Part shown: piece after piece, positions 17,042 to 25,244 of the stretch | How positions within the stretch are numbered: the stretch's first letter is position 1 | How the letters are laid out: the number at the start of each line of letters is the position of its first letter | Assembly (NCBI RefSeq): GCF_900176165.1 | Contig: NZ_FWWU01000005.1 | Location: 1-64,000, forward strand | Direction of reading: 5' to 3' | DNA from: Deinococcus hopiensis KR-140 | GTDB lineage: Bacteria > Deinococcota > Deinococci > Deinococcales > Deinococcaceae | Length of the DNA stretch: 64,000 nt | The notes under the pieces: generated by a model | Told to the model about the DNA's origin: nothing | Databases searched by the model: none | The model's input: only the letters and a program-made list of their open reading frames with translations | Position numbers and translations under genes: made by a program

Positions 17042-18342
17042 AACCGAAGGTCGTCCACGTGGACGACAGAGCCCTCGTCATTCGTCCCTCAGACCTCGAA
17101 ACGCTGCACCGTCTGCACATCGACGGGGCCTGGCGGACGGACGAGGTGGCCAATAACCTCACCAACGCGGAGGCGTTCACGGTAGCTGAGCTGGTCACGG
17201 AGACGGCCACCTCAATAGGAGCGATGACGCTCCTCACGTCTGCGGGACAGGACCTGATCGGTGTCCGTGTCAGGGACAGGAGCAGCCCCGCGCGTCAACT
17301 TGACCGGGCCTACGTCCGCCTCTGCCTGCGGGATCTCGGGTGGTCTGCCCTGTCTGAGGTCCAGGACCTACGTCAATACGACACGTCAGGCAGGATGACG
17401 GCCGTCCGCATGACGGCCGCCAAGATGCCACCTGAGCTGGCGACGCAGATGGCGGAGTTAGAGGGTGGTCGGGCGCTGGTCATTGGTAAACTGCCCGCTG
17501 GCTACTCGCCGAGCGGCATAAAAGAGCTGGTTTGGCGCTTGCGTAGTCAGGCACTGTTCCGTGATTTCTGGGTCGTCATTTTTGCACCTCGGCCAAGGCG
17601 TGGTCAGGAGATCGCGTCACAACACCAGGCATGGCTCCGGGTCATCCCCTGGGTGCCAAAGGGCGCTCAATCGTCACAACAACTGTCAGTAACCAGGAGT
17701 CCCGATGGCCCCATCCGGCGGCCGGGTGAAGAACAGCGGTATCTGGCCCGGGCGGCAGAGGTCAGGCGGCCTTACGGCAAACCCTGGCTGGACGTCCTGG
17801 GGCAGCCGCGTGCTGAGCGGATCGAGGCTTTTAGGCAAGCTCTGGAGGTCGATGGGGTGCTGGCCGAACAGCAGCTATGGCGGTATTTCGGTCTAAAACC
17901 GGCCGATCTCGAGGCGGTGCCGTCGGTGGAGGCGCAGGTCAGGCCAATCCACTCTCGTCCGGGCTACGTGGTGCGCACGCGGTTTCACTTGCGGCAGTCA
18001 CGTCTGCAGTACCGGGACTGGAGTACGCTCTCGCATGCAGCTGGGACGGCGGAGATGCGGCTCCTCAAGGGCATCGCACCTAACCCGGCTCATTACCGGA
18101 GTAACGGCCTGATGGGGCGCAAAACGTCCAACAAACCGGACGCCATTTACTACGGCGAGTTTGGGCCGGAGGCACTGGAGTACGACACGGGCTCGTACAC
18201 GATGGGAGTGATTGAAAGTAAATTGTCTGCCTTTCGCGACAGTGGTTATGACTCCGTGATATGGGGTGTGCCTGCGCCTGAGCGGCAGGCGCGGCTGTCT
18301 CGCGATTTGGACCTGTATGTGATTAACCCGCGTTGGTTCTGA
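17038..18342 (+). CDS. Replication-relaxation-like protein with PD-(D/E)XK-type C-terminus
   Basis: 434 residues. The N-terminal half is winged-helix-like (LHRLHIDGAWRTDEVANNL, then AYVRLCLRDLGWSALSEV). The C-terminal region has KPDAIYYGEFG, then LEYDTGSYTMGVIESKLSAF, VIWGVPAPERQARL. The D...E-x-D-x-G...E-x-K order matches the nuclease-like half of the replication-relaxation family, found on actinobacterial and Deinococcus-Thermus plasmids. Translation is coupled to the preceding gene. The family assignment rests on motif order only. A helper in plasmid replication, mobilisation or defence is possible. Confidence 0.6.
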   Translation: MKPKVVHVDDRALVIRPSDLETLHRLHIDGAWRTDEVANNLTNAEAFTVAELVTETATSIGAMTLLTSAGQDLIGVRVRDRSSPARQLDRAYVRLCLRDLGWSALSEVQDLRQYDTSGRMTAVRMTAAKMPPELATQMAELEGGRALVIGKLPAGYSPSGIKELVWRLRSQALFRDFWVVIFAPRPRRGQEIASQHQAWLRVIPWVPKGAQSSQQLSVTRSPDGPIRRPGEEQRYLARAAEVRRPYGKPWLDVLGQPRAERIEAFRQALEVDGVLAEQQLWRYFGLKPADLEAVPSVEAQVRPIHSRPGYVVRTRFHLRQSRLQYRDWSTLSHAAGTAEMRLLKGIAPNPAHYRSNGLMGRKTSNKPDAIYYGEFGPEALEYDTGSYTMGVIESKLSAFRDSGYDSVIWGVPAPERQARLSRDLDLYVINPRWF

Positions 18343-18368
18343 CACCCACCCTGTCCTCAAGATTCTCT

Positions 18369-18396
18369 GACCTCCACACACCGTGGAGGTCTTTTT
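18369..18396 (+). terminator. Rho-independent terminator of the two-gene operon
   Basis: GACCTCCAC / GTGGAGGTC stem of nine pairs with a five-base loop, followed by TTTTT, 27 bases after the stop of the replication-relaxation-like gene. From here to 18700 I see no gene. Confidence 0.85.
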
Positions 18397-18700
18397 GTCA
18401 TCAGATTCTGGATACCGGATCGCCGGGTTGCACACTCTTAAGCCCATCAGTTCGGGCCGGACCTCATGCTGTAGAGGTGATGGCCTTCCTTTATGCCCCG
18501 GCCAGCGGCCCTCTGCCTGGCCCATAGCTCTTCTTTGCTCCCGAGTTACCCAAGGTTCGCTCGCAGGCCCACCTGCCTTCCGGACCGGGGTACCCAACGT
18601 CACCACAAAGCATTCACCCTGGCGGGTGCAGGTCCGTTTCGCATCGCGGTCAGCTGGATCAGATCCAGGCCCACTGACCGGGGTTGCAAAGGAGCCTGAC

Positions 18701-19270
18701 ATGATGACCATCACCCGCCTGCACCGCTACGTGCTGGGCCTGACCGTTCCCCCCTCTCGCCCCCATCCTGAGGAGGTAGAGAGTCTGGAAGAAATAGTCC
18801 TCCATTCGCCCGCCCGGAGTGTCCTCCGGGCCCAGCTTTCCGCGCCGGGAGTCCTGCGGGGTGGTTTGCTGTTCGGCCACATAGAGGGCAGCCGCTTGCA
18901 CGTCCTATACGCCGCACCACAGGGGTACCGCGGGTGGCCTTCGTTGACTTCACCTCTGGCCATAGACCCCCGCTACGCCCTGGGATGGGCGGATGCCCTG
19001 ACCGCGATCTCCTCAAGGTCCCTGGAATGGGTGGGGTCATGGCTGATGTACCCCGATAGTGAGCGTGACGTGCCCGAGCAGGACCTGCGCTGGCTTCGCT
19101 GGGGGCAGCGGGCGGGCATTCTTGACGATCAGACGGTCCTGCTGTGCGTGGGTTGGCAGGACGGTGCGATGGTCTCGACTGGCTACAGGTTGCTGGACTC
19201 GGAGGTCACGTGTCTGCGCGTAGAGGGAGGTAATAAGCACGCTCACCCGGAAGGGGAAGATGGAGCGTGA
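18701..19270 (+). CDS. JAB/MPN-fold protein with the metal-binding histidines lost
   Basis: 189 residues from ATG 18701 with AAGGAG upstream. It follows the JAB/MPN pattern: a helix with LRAQL, then GVLRGGLLFGHIEGSRLHVLYAAP, then WVGSWLMYPDSERDVPEQDLRWLRW. In active JAMM enzymes the last block reads E-x-x-G-x-W-H-x-H-P...P-S-x-x-D. Here H-x-H is replaced by L-M-Y while W, P, E-Q-D and spacing are preserved. It is therefore probably a pseudo-protease with a binding role. The stop overlaps the next start (GTGA), linking it to a truncated partner. The fold assignment is by motif reading only. Confidence 0.5.
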   Translation: MMTITRLHRYVLGLTVPPSRPHPEEVESLEEIVLHSPARSVLRAQLSAPGVLRGGLLFGHIEGSRLHVLYAAPQGYRGWPSLTSPLAIDPRYALGWADALTAISSRSLEWVGSWLMYPDSERDVPEQDLRWLRWGQRAGILDDQTVLLCVGWQDGAMVSTGYRLLDSEVTCLRVEGGNKHAHPEGEDGA

Positions 19271-19425
19271 CGGCGAACGGCCTGCTCTGGTGGAGCGGCG
19301 AGCCACCATTGGCGCGCGGAGCGCAGATCATCAGGCAGGCGTTGGCCCTGACTGGGACCTATGAGATGGAATTTGAAGCGCAGCCACTTGCCAGAGACAG
19401 CACCAAACCGGCAAGTTGGCGCTAA
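19267..19425 (+). CDS. Short coupled open frame after the JAB-like gene, probably truncated
   Basis: 52 residues from GTG 19267 overlapping the JAB-like stop codon. The sequence starts VTANGLLWWSGEPPLARGAQ and ends PASWR. The codons look genuine and the coupling is tight, but the length suggests the 5' end of a larger partner gene cut short. No domain is recognised. Confidence 0.45.
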   Translation: MTANGLLWWSGEPPLARGAQIIRQALALTGTYEMEFEAQPLARDSTKPASWR

Positions 19426-19533
19426 GGCGCCGCTCCTTTACGGCGTCTTGGCCAAGGACAGCAGTACCAGCCATGGACAGGGGGTCGAGGACGGTTAAAA
19501 CGAGTGCTTCCGCATTTCTTCTCTCGTCTTACT

Positions 19534-19552
19534 GTACTGAGACGAATAGTAC
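19534..19552. promoter_or_regulatory. GTACT-N9-AGTAC palindrome upstream of the XRE regulator
   Basis: A spaced palindrome, GTACT-gagacgaat-AGTAC, lies 26 bp before the XRE gene. The same palindrome, with similar flanks (TTCTCTC before, TAGATT after), occurs at 22326-22344. It is likely an operator for the XRE protein itself. Confidence 0.5.
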
Positions 19553-19577
19553 GTAGATTGACTGTACCGGGTGTAGG

Positions 19578-19856
19578 ATGGGGCGGGACGCTGGCAGAAT
19601 GCCCAGTACCACGCGTCCCCCCAGTCCCGAACGCTTGATGTTCGGGACGCGTCTCCGCACCGAACGCCACAAAAGAGGGCTGACGCTGGAGGACGTCGCG
19701 GATGCTGCCGACATGAACTGGAGCTATATCGCTGGGATTGAGCGGGGCGAGCGCAATGTCGCCATTGATAACATGGCTGCCCTCGCCGCCGCAGTTGGCC
19801 TGCCCCTCTGGGAACTCCTGCGCCCTGGGGACACGACCGAGTCTTCCAGTACGTGA
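19578..19856 (+). CDS. XRE/Cro-family transcriptional regulator
   Basis: 92 residues at most (ATG 19578; ATG 19599 and ATG 19638 are alternative starts, and the domain begins after the last). The HTH_3 fold is clear: FGTRLRTERHKRGLTLEDVA, DAADMNWSYIAGIERGERN, then MAALAAAVGLPLWELL. It should bind DNA as a dimer and probably autoregulates through the GTACT palindrome just upstream. It is a single-domain protein with no ligand or protease module. From 19857 to 20232 I see no gene, only the hairpin at 20126. Confidence 0.85.
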   Translation: MGRDAGRMPSTTRPPSPERLMFGTRLRTERHKRGLTLEDVADAADMNWSYIAGIERGERNVAIDNMAALAAAVGLPLWELLRPGDTTESSST

Positions 19857-20125
19857 GAGGGTATCTGCAACCGGATGGGGAGCATTTGGGAGGAGGGCCA
19901 GCCTGAAGGACGCGAGGAACGAGCAGCAGAGGGAGGCAAACGAACCACCCTTGTGAGGCGCGAGGACTTGAAGCGGGGTCAACGACGCGAATGGTTACAG
20001 CCACTTCCCCATGGGTGGACTCGTATGACGATGTCGATCGAGGGCTTGCAACTATAGCGGCGCGATGGCGAAGACTCCGAGCGCCGGCCTGGTGCCTGTG
20101 ACGTGCAGCCGTTGTTCCCGTTCGG

Positions 20126-20154
20126 CGTGCCAGGTGCCTGTGGCACCTGGCACG
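20126..20154. repeat. Perfect 13-bp hairpin
   Basis: CGTGCCAGGTGCC and GGCACCTGGCACG flank a TGT loop. No T-run follows on either strand, so a factor-independent terminator is unlikely. It lies in gene-free DNA between the XRE gene and the decayed toxin. Confidence 0.6.
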
Positions 20155-20232
20155 CCCACTCGGCCGCGGGGTGAGCGCATGGTAAAGCAGCAGGGAGGCC
20201 ACTCAAAACCTGGCTTCATGGCGATGCGCACG

Positions 20233-20483
20233 TCAGGACAGGGGGGCAAAGTCGAAGCACAACCGCGCGTAGAAGCTTTGACGCTGAGGGTCCGCGTTTA
20301 GCAAGAGCATGAGGCCCTGCTTGGCAGCAGTAGTCACCAGTGCCCTGCCGTAACCCTAAGCATCCTGACGCGCGGTCAGCACCTTAATGTGAAAGGTAGG
20401 CACCTCCACTACCTCCTCCGCCAACTCGGGCCAGCGTCAACGCAGCGGTGGCCTAGGCTTTTAGCCAGTCGCTCCAGCTTCAT
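20233..20483 (-). pseudogene. GNAT-type toxin acetyltransferase, decayed
   Basis: Starts ATG AAG CTG (MKLERLAKSLGHRCVDAG), overlapping the antitoxin stop by ATGA. It then resumes in another frame as WPELAEEVVEVPTFHIKVLT, a Q-x-x-(stop)-GYGRALV acetyl-CoA motif, and SFYARLCFDF. The order MKLERL, G-x-G-x-A, FY-x-x-L-x-F is that of TacT/AtaT-like GNAT toxins, which acetylate aminoacyl-tRNA. A central deletion, a frameshift and an in-frame TAG make it dead. Confidence 0.65.
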
Positions 20484-20821
20484 CCGTAGGTGACGTTTTG
20501 GAGCGACTTCAAGTAGCGTGAGAGGCGCTTGCCCCCAGTCTCTGTGCGCAACAAATTGGCGGGGGCCTTCCCGTCCAGGTGACTGTTGAGTTGGGTCAGC
20601 CAGCCTCGGGTCCGGTCCTCGCCGAGCATGACCGCGACTCAGGCGAACAGTTCAGTGATTTTGCAGCACCGGGTCCACCACATCGAAGGTGGCAGGAGCG
20701 CTCGCCCTGGGACCGTGGTTGCTGCCGGGAGTGAGATGCCGACCATACCGTAGAGGGAGGCAGTGTTGAACCCAGTCAGGGCGGCGAGGCGAGGGCTCAA
20801 GAGCGAGACGGAGGTCGGCAT
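20480..20821 (-). pseudogene. MbcA/ParS (DUF2384) antitoxin with an internal stop
   Basis: The N-terminal part MPTSVSLLSPRLAALTGFNT leads to KITELFA, a TGA, and then VAVMLGEDRTRGWLTQLNSH, LDGKAPANLL and GGKRLSRYLKSL. The second half has the antitoxin toxin-binding signature G-x-x-x-x-x-x-W-L...P-x-x-L-L. It overlaps the GNAT relic as in a toxin-antitoxin operon. MbcA/ParS antitoxins usually pair with RES toxins, so a GNAT partner would be unusual. Confidence 0.6.
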
Positions 20822-20943
20822 CAACTCATGTATCCGGGCTTTTTCTCCGTCTCCAATAAGAGGCGCAATTGATCACATGGCACCTCGAACACCATGTGAA
20901 CGTAGGCACCCAACAGTTGCTGGATTGCGCTTTCTGGGGTCAT
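20821..20943 (-). CDS. 40-residue open frame coupled to the antitoxin relic
   Basis: MTPESAIQQLLGAYVHMVFE and DQLRLLLETEKKPGYMS, starting at ATG 20943 just after AGGAGG (short spacing) and ending TGATG with the antitoxin start. The coupling favours translation. No family is recognised and it could be the tail of a broken upstream gene. Confidence 0.3.
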   Translation of the reverse strand: MTPESAIQQLLGAYVHMVFEVPCDQLRLLLETEKKPGYMS

Positions 20944-21060
20944 GTCCTCCTTCTGGCCCAGCGGAAGATCCGGATCAACGCGCAATCCGTTCACATCCTG
21001 TCGATGCGAATGACCTTGGGAACGTTCTCCTCCCTGCGGAGCCGAGGAAGGCACTGGCGC

Positions 21061-21741
21061 TCAGGACCAGATGATCTCTATAGGACGCTGGTGCATCGTC
21101 TCGCGTTCCAGTTCCACCGCGTACATTTTTAGTACCCGACGCTCAACCCACGTCAGCAAGACGACCGGGTGAGCCGTGGAGTTCTCGCGGCTGGATACGG
21201 TTTGCCACTCCTCACCCAGCAGCACATTTTTGACCTCTACTGGAGTTAAGCCTACCTTAGGGTTAAAAGTCTCTCTTTGATGCAACCACCATCCCACGTG
21301 CTCCTGGCGCGCATCACGTAAAGCAGCTCGGTATCCATCCTGCCATCCTATACGGTACTCCAAGGAGTCGATCCCCAGACGGGTGTGGTTTTCATTGAGA
21401 CGGCGGATCACGGCTATCTGAAAATAGTCGGCCAAGAATGTGTGTTGCCAGGACATCCCCACAATCATTGCAGGTGTCAAATGATAGCCGTAATCCTCGA
21501 CCAGTTGAGGCATCGATACGACTGCTCGCCGGGTTAGCACGAGCCTGGAATTAATACTGACGTCACTCCCTTGAGGATTCTCGGCTACCATCTGTTCAAG
21601 ATCTAATGTCATATAAGCCACGCTTGGATGTGAGTAGGAAGCTCGTCTCACCCTTACTGAGCGAGAAGCGGCAGATGAAACGGAATGGCCTGGATTCAAG
21701 AGATAGAGCGTTCCTTGCACTCCTCCCAGAACCCTGAACAC
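21061..21741 (-). CDS. Hypothetical protein, AT-richer than neighbours
   Basis: 226 residues if read from GTG 21741; an internal ATG (MTLDLEQMVAENPQGS) is an alternative start. It contains VSINSRLVLTRRAVVSMPQL, HLTPAMIVGMSWQHTFLADY and LLTWVERRVLKMYAVELERE. There is no signal peptide or membrane segment and no family I recognise. Third positions are less GC-rich than in flanking genes, suggesting recent acquisition. It probably forms a unit with the 89-residue gene upstream at 21914. The gap 21742-21913 holds no other gene. Confidence 0.55.
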   Translation of the reverse strand: MFRVLGGVQGTLYLLNPGHSVSSAASRSVRVRRASYSHPSVAYMTLDLEQMVAENPQGSDVSINSRLVLTRRAVVSMPQLVEDYGYHLTPAMIVGMSWQHTFLADYFQIAVIRRLNENHTRLGIDSLEYRIGWQDGYRAALRDARQEHVGWWLHQRETFNPKVGLTPVEVKNVLLGEEWQTVSSRENSTAHPVVLLTWVERRVLKMYAVELERETMHQRPIEIIWS

Positions 21742-21913
21742 TGCTTACCTTAAGAACGTTGCAACTTCTGTGTTGTTTGCGGCAAATCATAACGCTAGGC
21801 CATCATCTAGTTTGGTGGTCGCCTGACTTTGTTCTGTGACGGTTTTGAGGTCAAAGGAGTAAAATAAGTCAAGCAATTTCTTTAGGAATCCGTCCTTTTC
21901 GACTTGCTTTATT

Positions 21914-22183
21914 TCATATGAGGAGGCAGCAGTGTGTTTGCCCTTGTCTGAAAAATAGATATGTTACCATCCCTGGTCCGTCAGTCAATTTTACAGAGCT
22001 AAATTCGAAGGTTCTCTGGCACGAAAAAAGACTGATACTGGGAGCGGACGAACGTGAAACGCCTTCACTATATAAATGTGAACTGCTACGAATATTGGAG
22101 ATTGGCGTCGCACATGAGAGAAGCTCTACATTAAGTAGTCCGTTGCCGTAGATGGTATATCGTCCGTCATTACCTTTGAGCAT
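21914..22183 (-). CDS. Small hypothetical protein
   Basis: 89 residues from ATG 22183 with AGGAGA nine bases upstream. It starts MLKGNDGRYTIYGNGLLNVE and ends QTHCCLLI. Serine-rich, AT-rich codons, no recognised domain. The good ribosome binding site and codirectional neighbour are the main support. Confidence 0.45.
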   Translation of the reverse strand: MLKGNDGRYTIYGNGLLNVELLSCATPISNIRSSSHLYSEGVSRSSAPSISLFSCQRTFEFSSVKLTDGPGMVTYLFFRQGQTHCCLLI

Positions 22184-22325
22184 TTTTCCCGGTCTCCTAT
22201 AGCATGTTGTGCCTGGTCACTCAACCTGCAGCGCTGTCCTTAAGGCCGCAGGGGGGACTCGTCGTCGTCACAGCACGGAAGGCTGTGAGGATGAGCGCGC
22301 TGATCATTCTCCCTTCTCTCCCACT

Positions 22326-22344
22326 GTACTACGATTGATAGTAC
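22326..22344. promoter_or_regulatory. Second GTACT-N9-AGTAC palindrome
   Basis: GTACT-acgattgat-AGTAC, with flanks resembling the copy upstream of the XRE gene at 19534. The roughly 340 bp to its right have no intact regulator, so this may be the promoter of a deleted paralogue or a remote operator. A minus-strand open frame at 22719-22917 (MSVRLPLLLPDLW...) is cut off by the insertion sequence and is not recognisable. Confidence 0.4.
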
Positions 22345-23028
22345 ATAGATTCTATTTCCGCCGCAACTGGACGGACAGGACTTTTGCAGAAGGCCCAGCG
22401 TCACGGATTCCTCAGTCCCGCGGCTTCACGTCACATCCGGAGAGGATCAGGGCGGCGCTCAGCAGCAGGGTGGTGGAGAACGGGCGCAGTGTTGCGAGCA
22501 TACGGAGTCCTTCGGTGGGGTGCCGTGCAGTGTTCTGAGGCGAAGCAGCGCGCTGGAGCGATTTCGGGGAGTGGCCGACGTGCTGTAGACCCGAAAGGTG
22601 AATCAGGGAGCTTGGTCGAGATTGATGAGCAGAGGTTCTTCACACGAAGTGGCTTCGTTAGGCTCCTATAGCAGGACAACCAGGGCTACCGAAGGTCCCA
22701 TCTGAAGAGGAGCTTCATTCAAGAGGGTGTGCCAGAAGGAACGCGCCGTGCCCATCCGATCCCCTGAACCAGAAGGTGCTGCAGGTGCCCTCGAACGTTT
22801 TGACGAGGGGCGTACTCGACCTCGCGGATATTGAGGATGCGGTCTCCAAAGATCAGGAGAACACGGACAGTTCGAGGTGACCACAAGTCGGGCAGCAGCA
22901 GGGGAAGGCGGACAGACATTCCCACCTCCACTGGGTACACTTGTGAGCAAGTCTGTCCATCGCTTCGCACTTCGCGCCGCAGATGACGTGCAGGATCTGT
23001 CATTTAGAGCACTTGTCATAATGAGAGC

Positions 23029-23412
23029 ATGAAAGCTGTTGGGGGGCGAGGGTACAGTCTGGATCTGCGGGAACGGGTGGTCGCGGCGGTCGAAGGCGGT
23101 CAGACTCGGAAAGAGGTCGCCCGGTTGTACCGAATGCGCATCGAAACCGTAGATACCTACCTGGAAAAGCAGCGCCTGGGAACGTTGCACGAGGTGGGTC
23201 GGTCTTCTGGTCGTCCCCCACGGGTCACACCCCTACACGAACAGCAACTGCTGCAACAACTCAAGGCGCATGACGACGCGACATTGATCGAGCATGCTCG
23301 CATGCTCGAAGAAGCGACAGGGTTGAAGGTCAGCTTCAAAACTGTGGATCGAGTGTTCCGCAAGCATCACATCACCCGTAAAAAAAACTTTGGTCGCGTT
23401 CGAGCGAAGTGA
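23029..23412 (+). CDS. IS630 transposase, first frame (HTH domain), copy B
   Basis: 127 residues starting MKAVGGRGYSLDLRERVV, with the paired DNA-binding helices (RLYRMRIETVDTYLEKQ and SGRPPRV). The frame passes through A8 at 23380-23387 and stops at 23412. The catalytic frame overlaps it by 23 bases. Production of a full transposase requires moving one base forward (or two back) on the A-run, by ribosomal or transcriptional slippage. Confidence 0.88.
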   Translation: MKAVGGRGYSLDLRERVVAAVEGGQTRKEVARLYRMRIETVDTYLEKQRLGTLHEVGRSSGRPPRVTPLHEQQLLQQLKAHDDATLIEHARMLEEATGLKVSFKTVDRVFRKHHITRKKNFGRVRAK

Positions 23413-23983
23413 AGAAAGGCGACAGCAGTTTCTCAATGACTTAGCTCCGTATCTCACTCATCCAGAACAGCTGGTGTTCCTGGATGAGAGTGGCTTTCAC
23501 ACCGCCATGACACGAGGATACGCGCGTGCGCACAGGACTGAGCGAGCTCATGGCTATGTTCCCAGGAATCACGGACGCAACCAGACCTTGATTTGTGCTC
23601 TACAACTTACGGGACCGATGGTCCCGTTCGTTTTGACTGGTGCCGTCAATGGTCCATCGTTTGAATGGTACATCCGCCATTTGGTTTGTCCTATCCTGCA
23701 GCCAGGACAGGTCGTTGTCATGGACAACCTGTCGTCTCATCATCGAGCGTCTGTTCCAACACTTATTGAAGCACAGGGTTGTCGGATCCTGTTCCTTCCG
23801 CCTTATAGTCCAGACTTTAATCCTATCGAGCTGATGTTCTCTCAGGTCAAGGCGGCCGTCAGAGCGAAGGCTTGTCGAACAGTCGACGGCCTCATCTCTG
23901 CCATTGGAGCCGCTTTGCAGGCGGTTCGTGCACAGGACATCAACGCCTGGTTCCGACATGCTTATCCCTCCGTATCTTTATGA
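23390..23983 (+). CDS. IS630 transposase, catalytic frame, copy B
   Basis: 197 residues if read from TTG 23390; more likely expressed as a fusion to the upstream frame. The DDE triad is visible as LVFLDESGFHTAM, VVMDNLSSHH and YSPDFNPIELMFSQVK. The protein cuts and joins at TA sites using the 16-bp ends. The conserved region immediately upstream in this frame (KKTLVAFERSEERRQQFLND) continues smoothly from the first frame, supporting slippage and not a separate start. Confidence 0.88.
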   Translation: MVAFERSEERRQQFLNDLAPYLTHPEQLVFLDESGFHTAMTRGYARAHRTERAHGYVPRNHGRNQTLICALQLTGPMVPFVLTGAVNGPSFEWYIRHLVCPILQPGQVVVMDNLSSHHRASVPTLIEAQGCRILFLPPYSPDFNPIELMFSQVKAAVRAKACRTVDGLISAIGAALQAVRAQDINAWFRHAYPSVSL

Positions 23984-23994
23984 CAAATGCTCTA

Positions 23995-24200
23995 GTCAGC
24001 CCACCCGCTTTCAAGGCCCAGGGGAACGCCTCCCGAAAAACCGCATCGCGCCCCACGACAGCTTTTACTGCGTGAAGTGCGGCGGCGAAGTCGGCAAGAC
24101 GGAAGACGACGTCATCAAAAACGGGTTGCGCTGCAGCTACCATCCGGAGGAAGCCAACCACCCCTTCGGCATACCCTACAGCCCCTTCCCCGGAGCGTAA
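23995..24200 (+). pseudogene. 3' fragment of a zinc-ribbon protein
   Basis: Immediately right of the IS, the frame reads ERLPKNRIAPHDSFYCVKCG, GEVGKTEDDVIKNGLRCSYH and PEEANHPFGIPY before a TAA. The C-x-x-C...C-x-x-H spacing is zinc-binding. The 5' end was removed or displaced by the IS. It lies three bases before the next fragment, so they were probably an operon. Confidence 0.5.
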
Positions 24201-24203
24201 CGG

Positions 24204-24467
24204 ATGCGAGAACTCCTCACGACAATGCTGAAATTGCGGCCGGAAGGCTGGTTGTCGCTCATAGCGATCATGCTTCCGCTCACCGTGGTGTTTGCCGCTG
24301 CGCTGGTAAAGGCGGCGAGCGGTCGGCGGCAGGAACGCACGTTCATCAAGTTGGTCCGGGAGCGTCTCGCGCCTGCCCTCGACGCGGAAGACGCCCCGGA
24401 ATCCGACGAGATGGCGGAGGACGCCCTGGTGATTGCCAAAACGTTCCTGATGCAAGGCGGCACTTCC
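24204..24467 (+). pseudogene. Fragment of a small single-TM protein
   Basis: Starts MRELLTTMLKLRPEGWLSLI with a hydrophobic helix AIMLPLTVVFAAALVKAA, then a charged acidic region ending ALVIAKTFLMQGG, where the frame gives way to helicase-like sequence in another frame. It appears joined to the helicase fragment by a deletion. Confidence 0.4.
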
Positions 24468-25171
24468 GGCTCACCACCGACGAAGTGGAGCTGCAGGCCG
24501 CTCTCGATGGGCGCTGGGAAGAGTGGACGATCTACCTGCATCCGGCGCAGCGGTACCTCGCGGAGCGCCGACAGAGCGGACAAGCGCGCATTACCGGCAG
24601 TGCTGGAATTGGCAAGACGGTGGTGGCCCTACACCGAACAGCGCATCTCGTCCGTGCACATCCGGCGCGTGTGCTGCTCACCTCGTTCAGCCGCACGCTC
24701 GCGTCCCGTCTCGAGGAGAAGCTCACCCTGCTGGTGCCGGACGAACGGCAGCGCCAGAAGGTCACCGTAATGAACCTCTACCGCTGGGCGAACCTGCAGG
24801 CCCGGGCCTGGGATCCGCCATACCAGCCGATGCCAGACGAGGAATTAACGGCGATTCTTGGGCGAGCGGCGCGGGCCGCAGGATCGGAGTTGCCCCTCGC
24901 TTTCCTCCGCGCAGAGTGGCAGGCGGTGATTGAGCCGCGCGGCCTCCGGAACTGGGATGCGTACCGGGTGTCGCCCTGGGAGCGCGGCAAAGCAAGGCTG
25001 TCTGGGCCATCTTCGAGGCACTGCAGGCTGAGCTGGTCGCTCGGGGTAGGACCGCCTGCATGCCCGTATGCAGCGCGGCCTCCAGTCCGAATGCTGGAGA
25101 GGTGGGTCCTCGGCACGCTGCCGCCCGTCTGCTCGGGCGGTCCACAAGGGTGGCTGCGCCAATGCGCGTAG
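24461..25171 (+). pseudogene. UvrD/REP-like helicase, N-terminal fragment
   Basis: Reads RLTTDEVELQAALDGRWEEW, TIYLHPAQRYLAERR, then Walker A ITGSAGIGKTVVALHRTAHL and VLLTSFSRTLASRLEEKL. At about 25000 the frame breaks; the continuation AVWAIFEALQAELVARGR is in a different frame and the remainder, including the DEAD-box residues, is missing. The HPAQ and GSAG-x-GKT pattern matches superfamily 1 UvrD-like helicases. It is broken at both ends and ends shortly before the Y RNA. Confidence 0.75.
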
Positions 25172-25244
25172 CAGGGCTTGGGTCAAACGGCGGGTGGAGG
25201 AGGGTGGCGTCCCCTGCCATACTGTCCTTCGCTCGGCAGTGAGA

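Larger units (their letters stand above)
23005..23994 (+). mobile_element. IS630-type insertion sequence, copy B (990 bp)
   Basis: Terminal repeats TAGAGCACTTGTCATA (23005-23020) and the complement of TAGAGCATTTGTCATA (23979-23994) differ at one base. TA is at both outer edges, consistent with TA target duplication. It is the same length and organisation as copy A, with all three acidic catalytic residues intact, so this is the potentially active copy. Left of it is an unrecognised fragment and right of it a zinc-ribbon gene fragment. Confidence 0.92.

Noticed and set aside
22719..23003. A minus-strand open frame beside the IS630 copy B
   Set aside because: The part MSVRLPLLLPDLWSPRTVRV could be coding, but it is cut by the insertion sequence and matches nothing I recognise.
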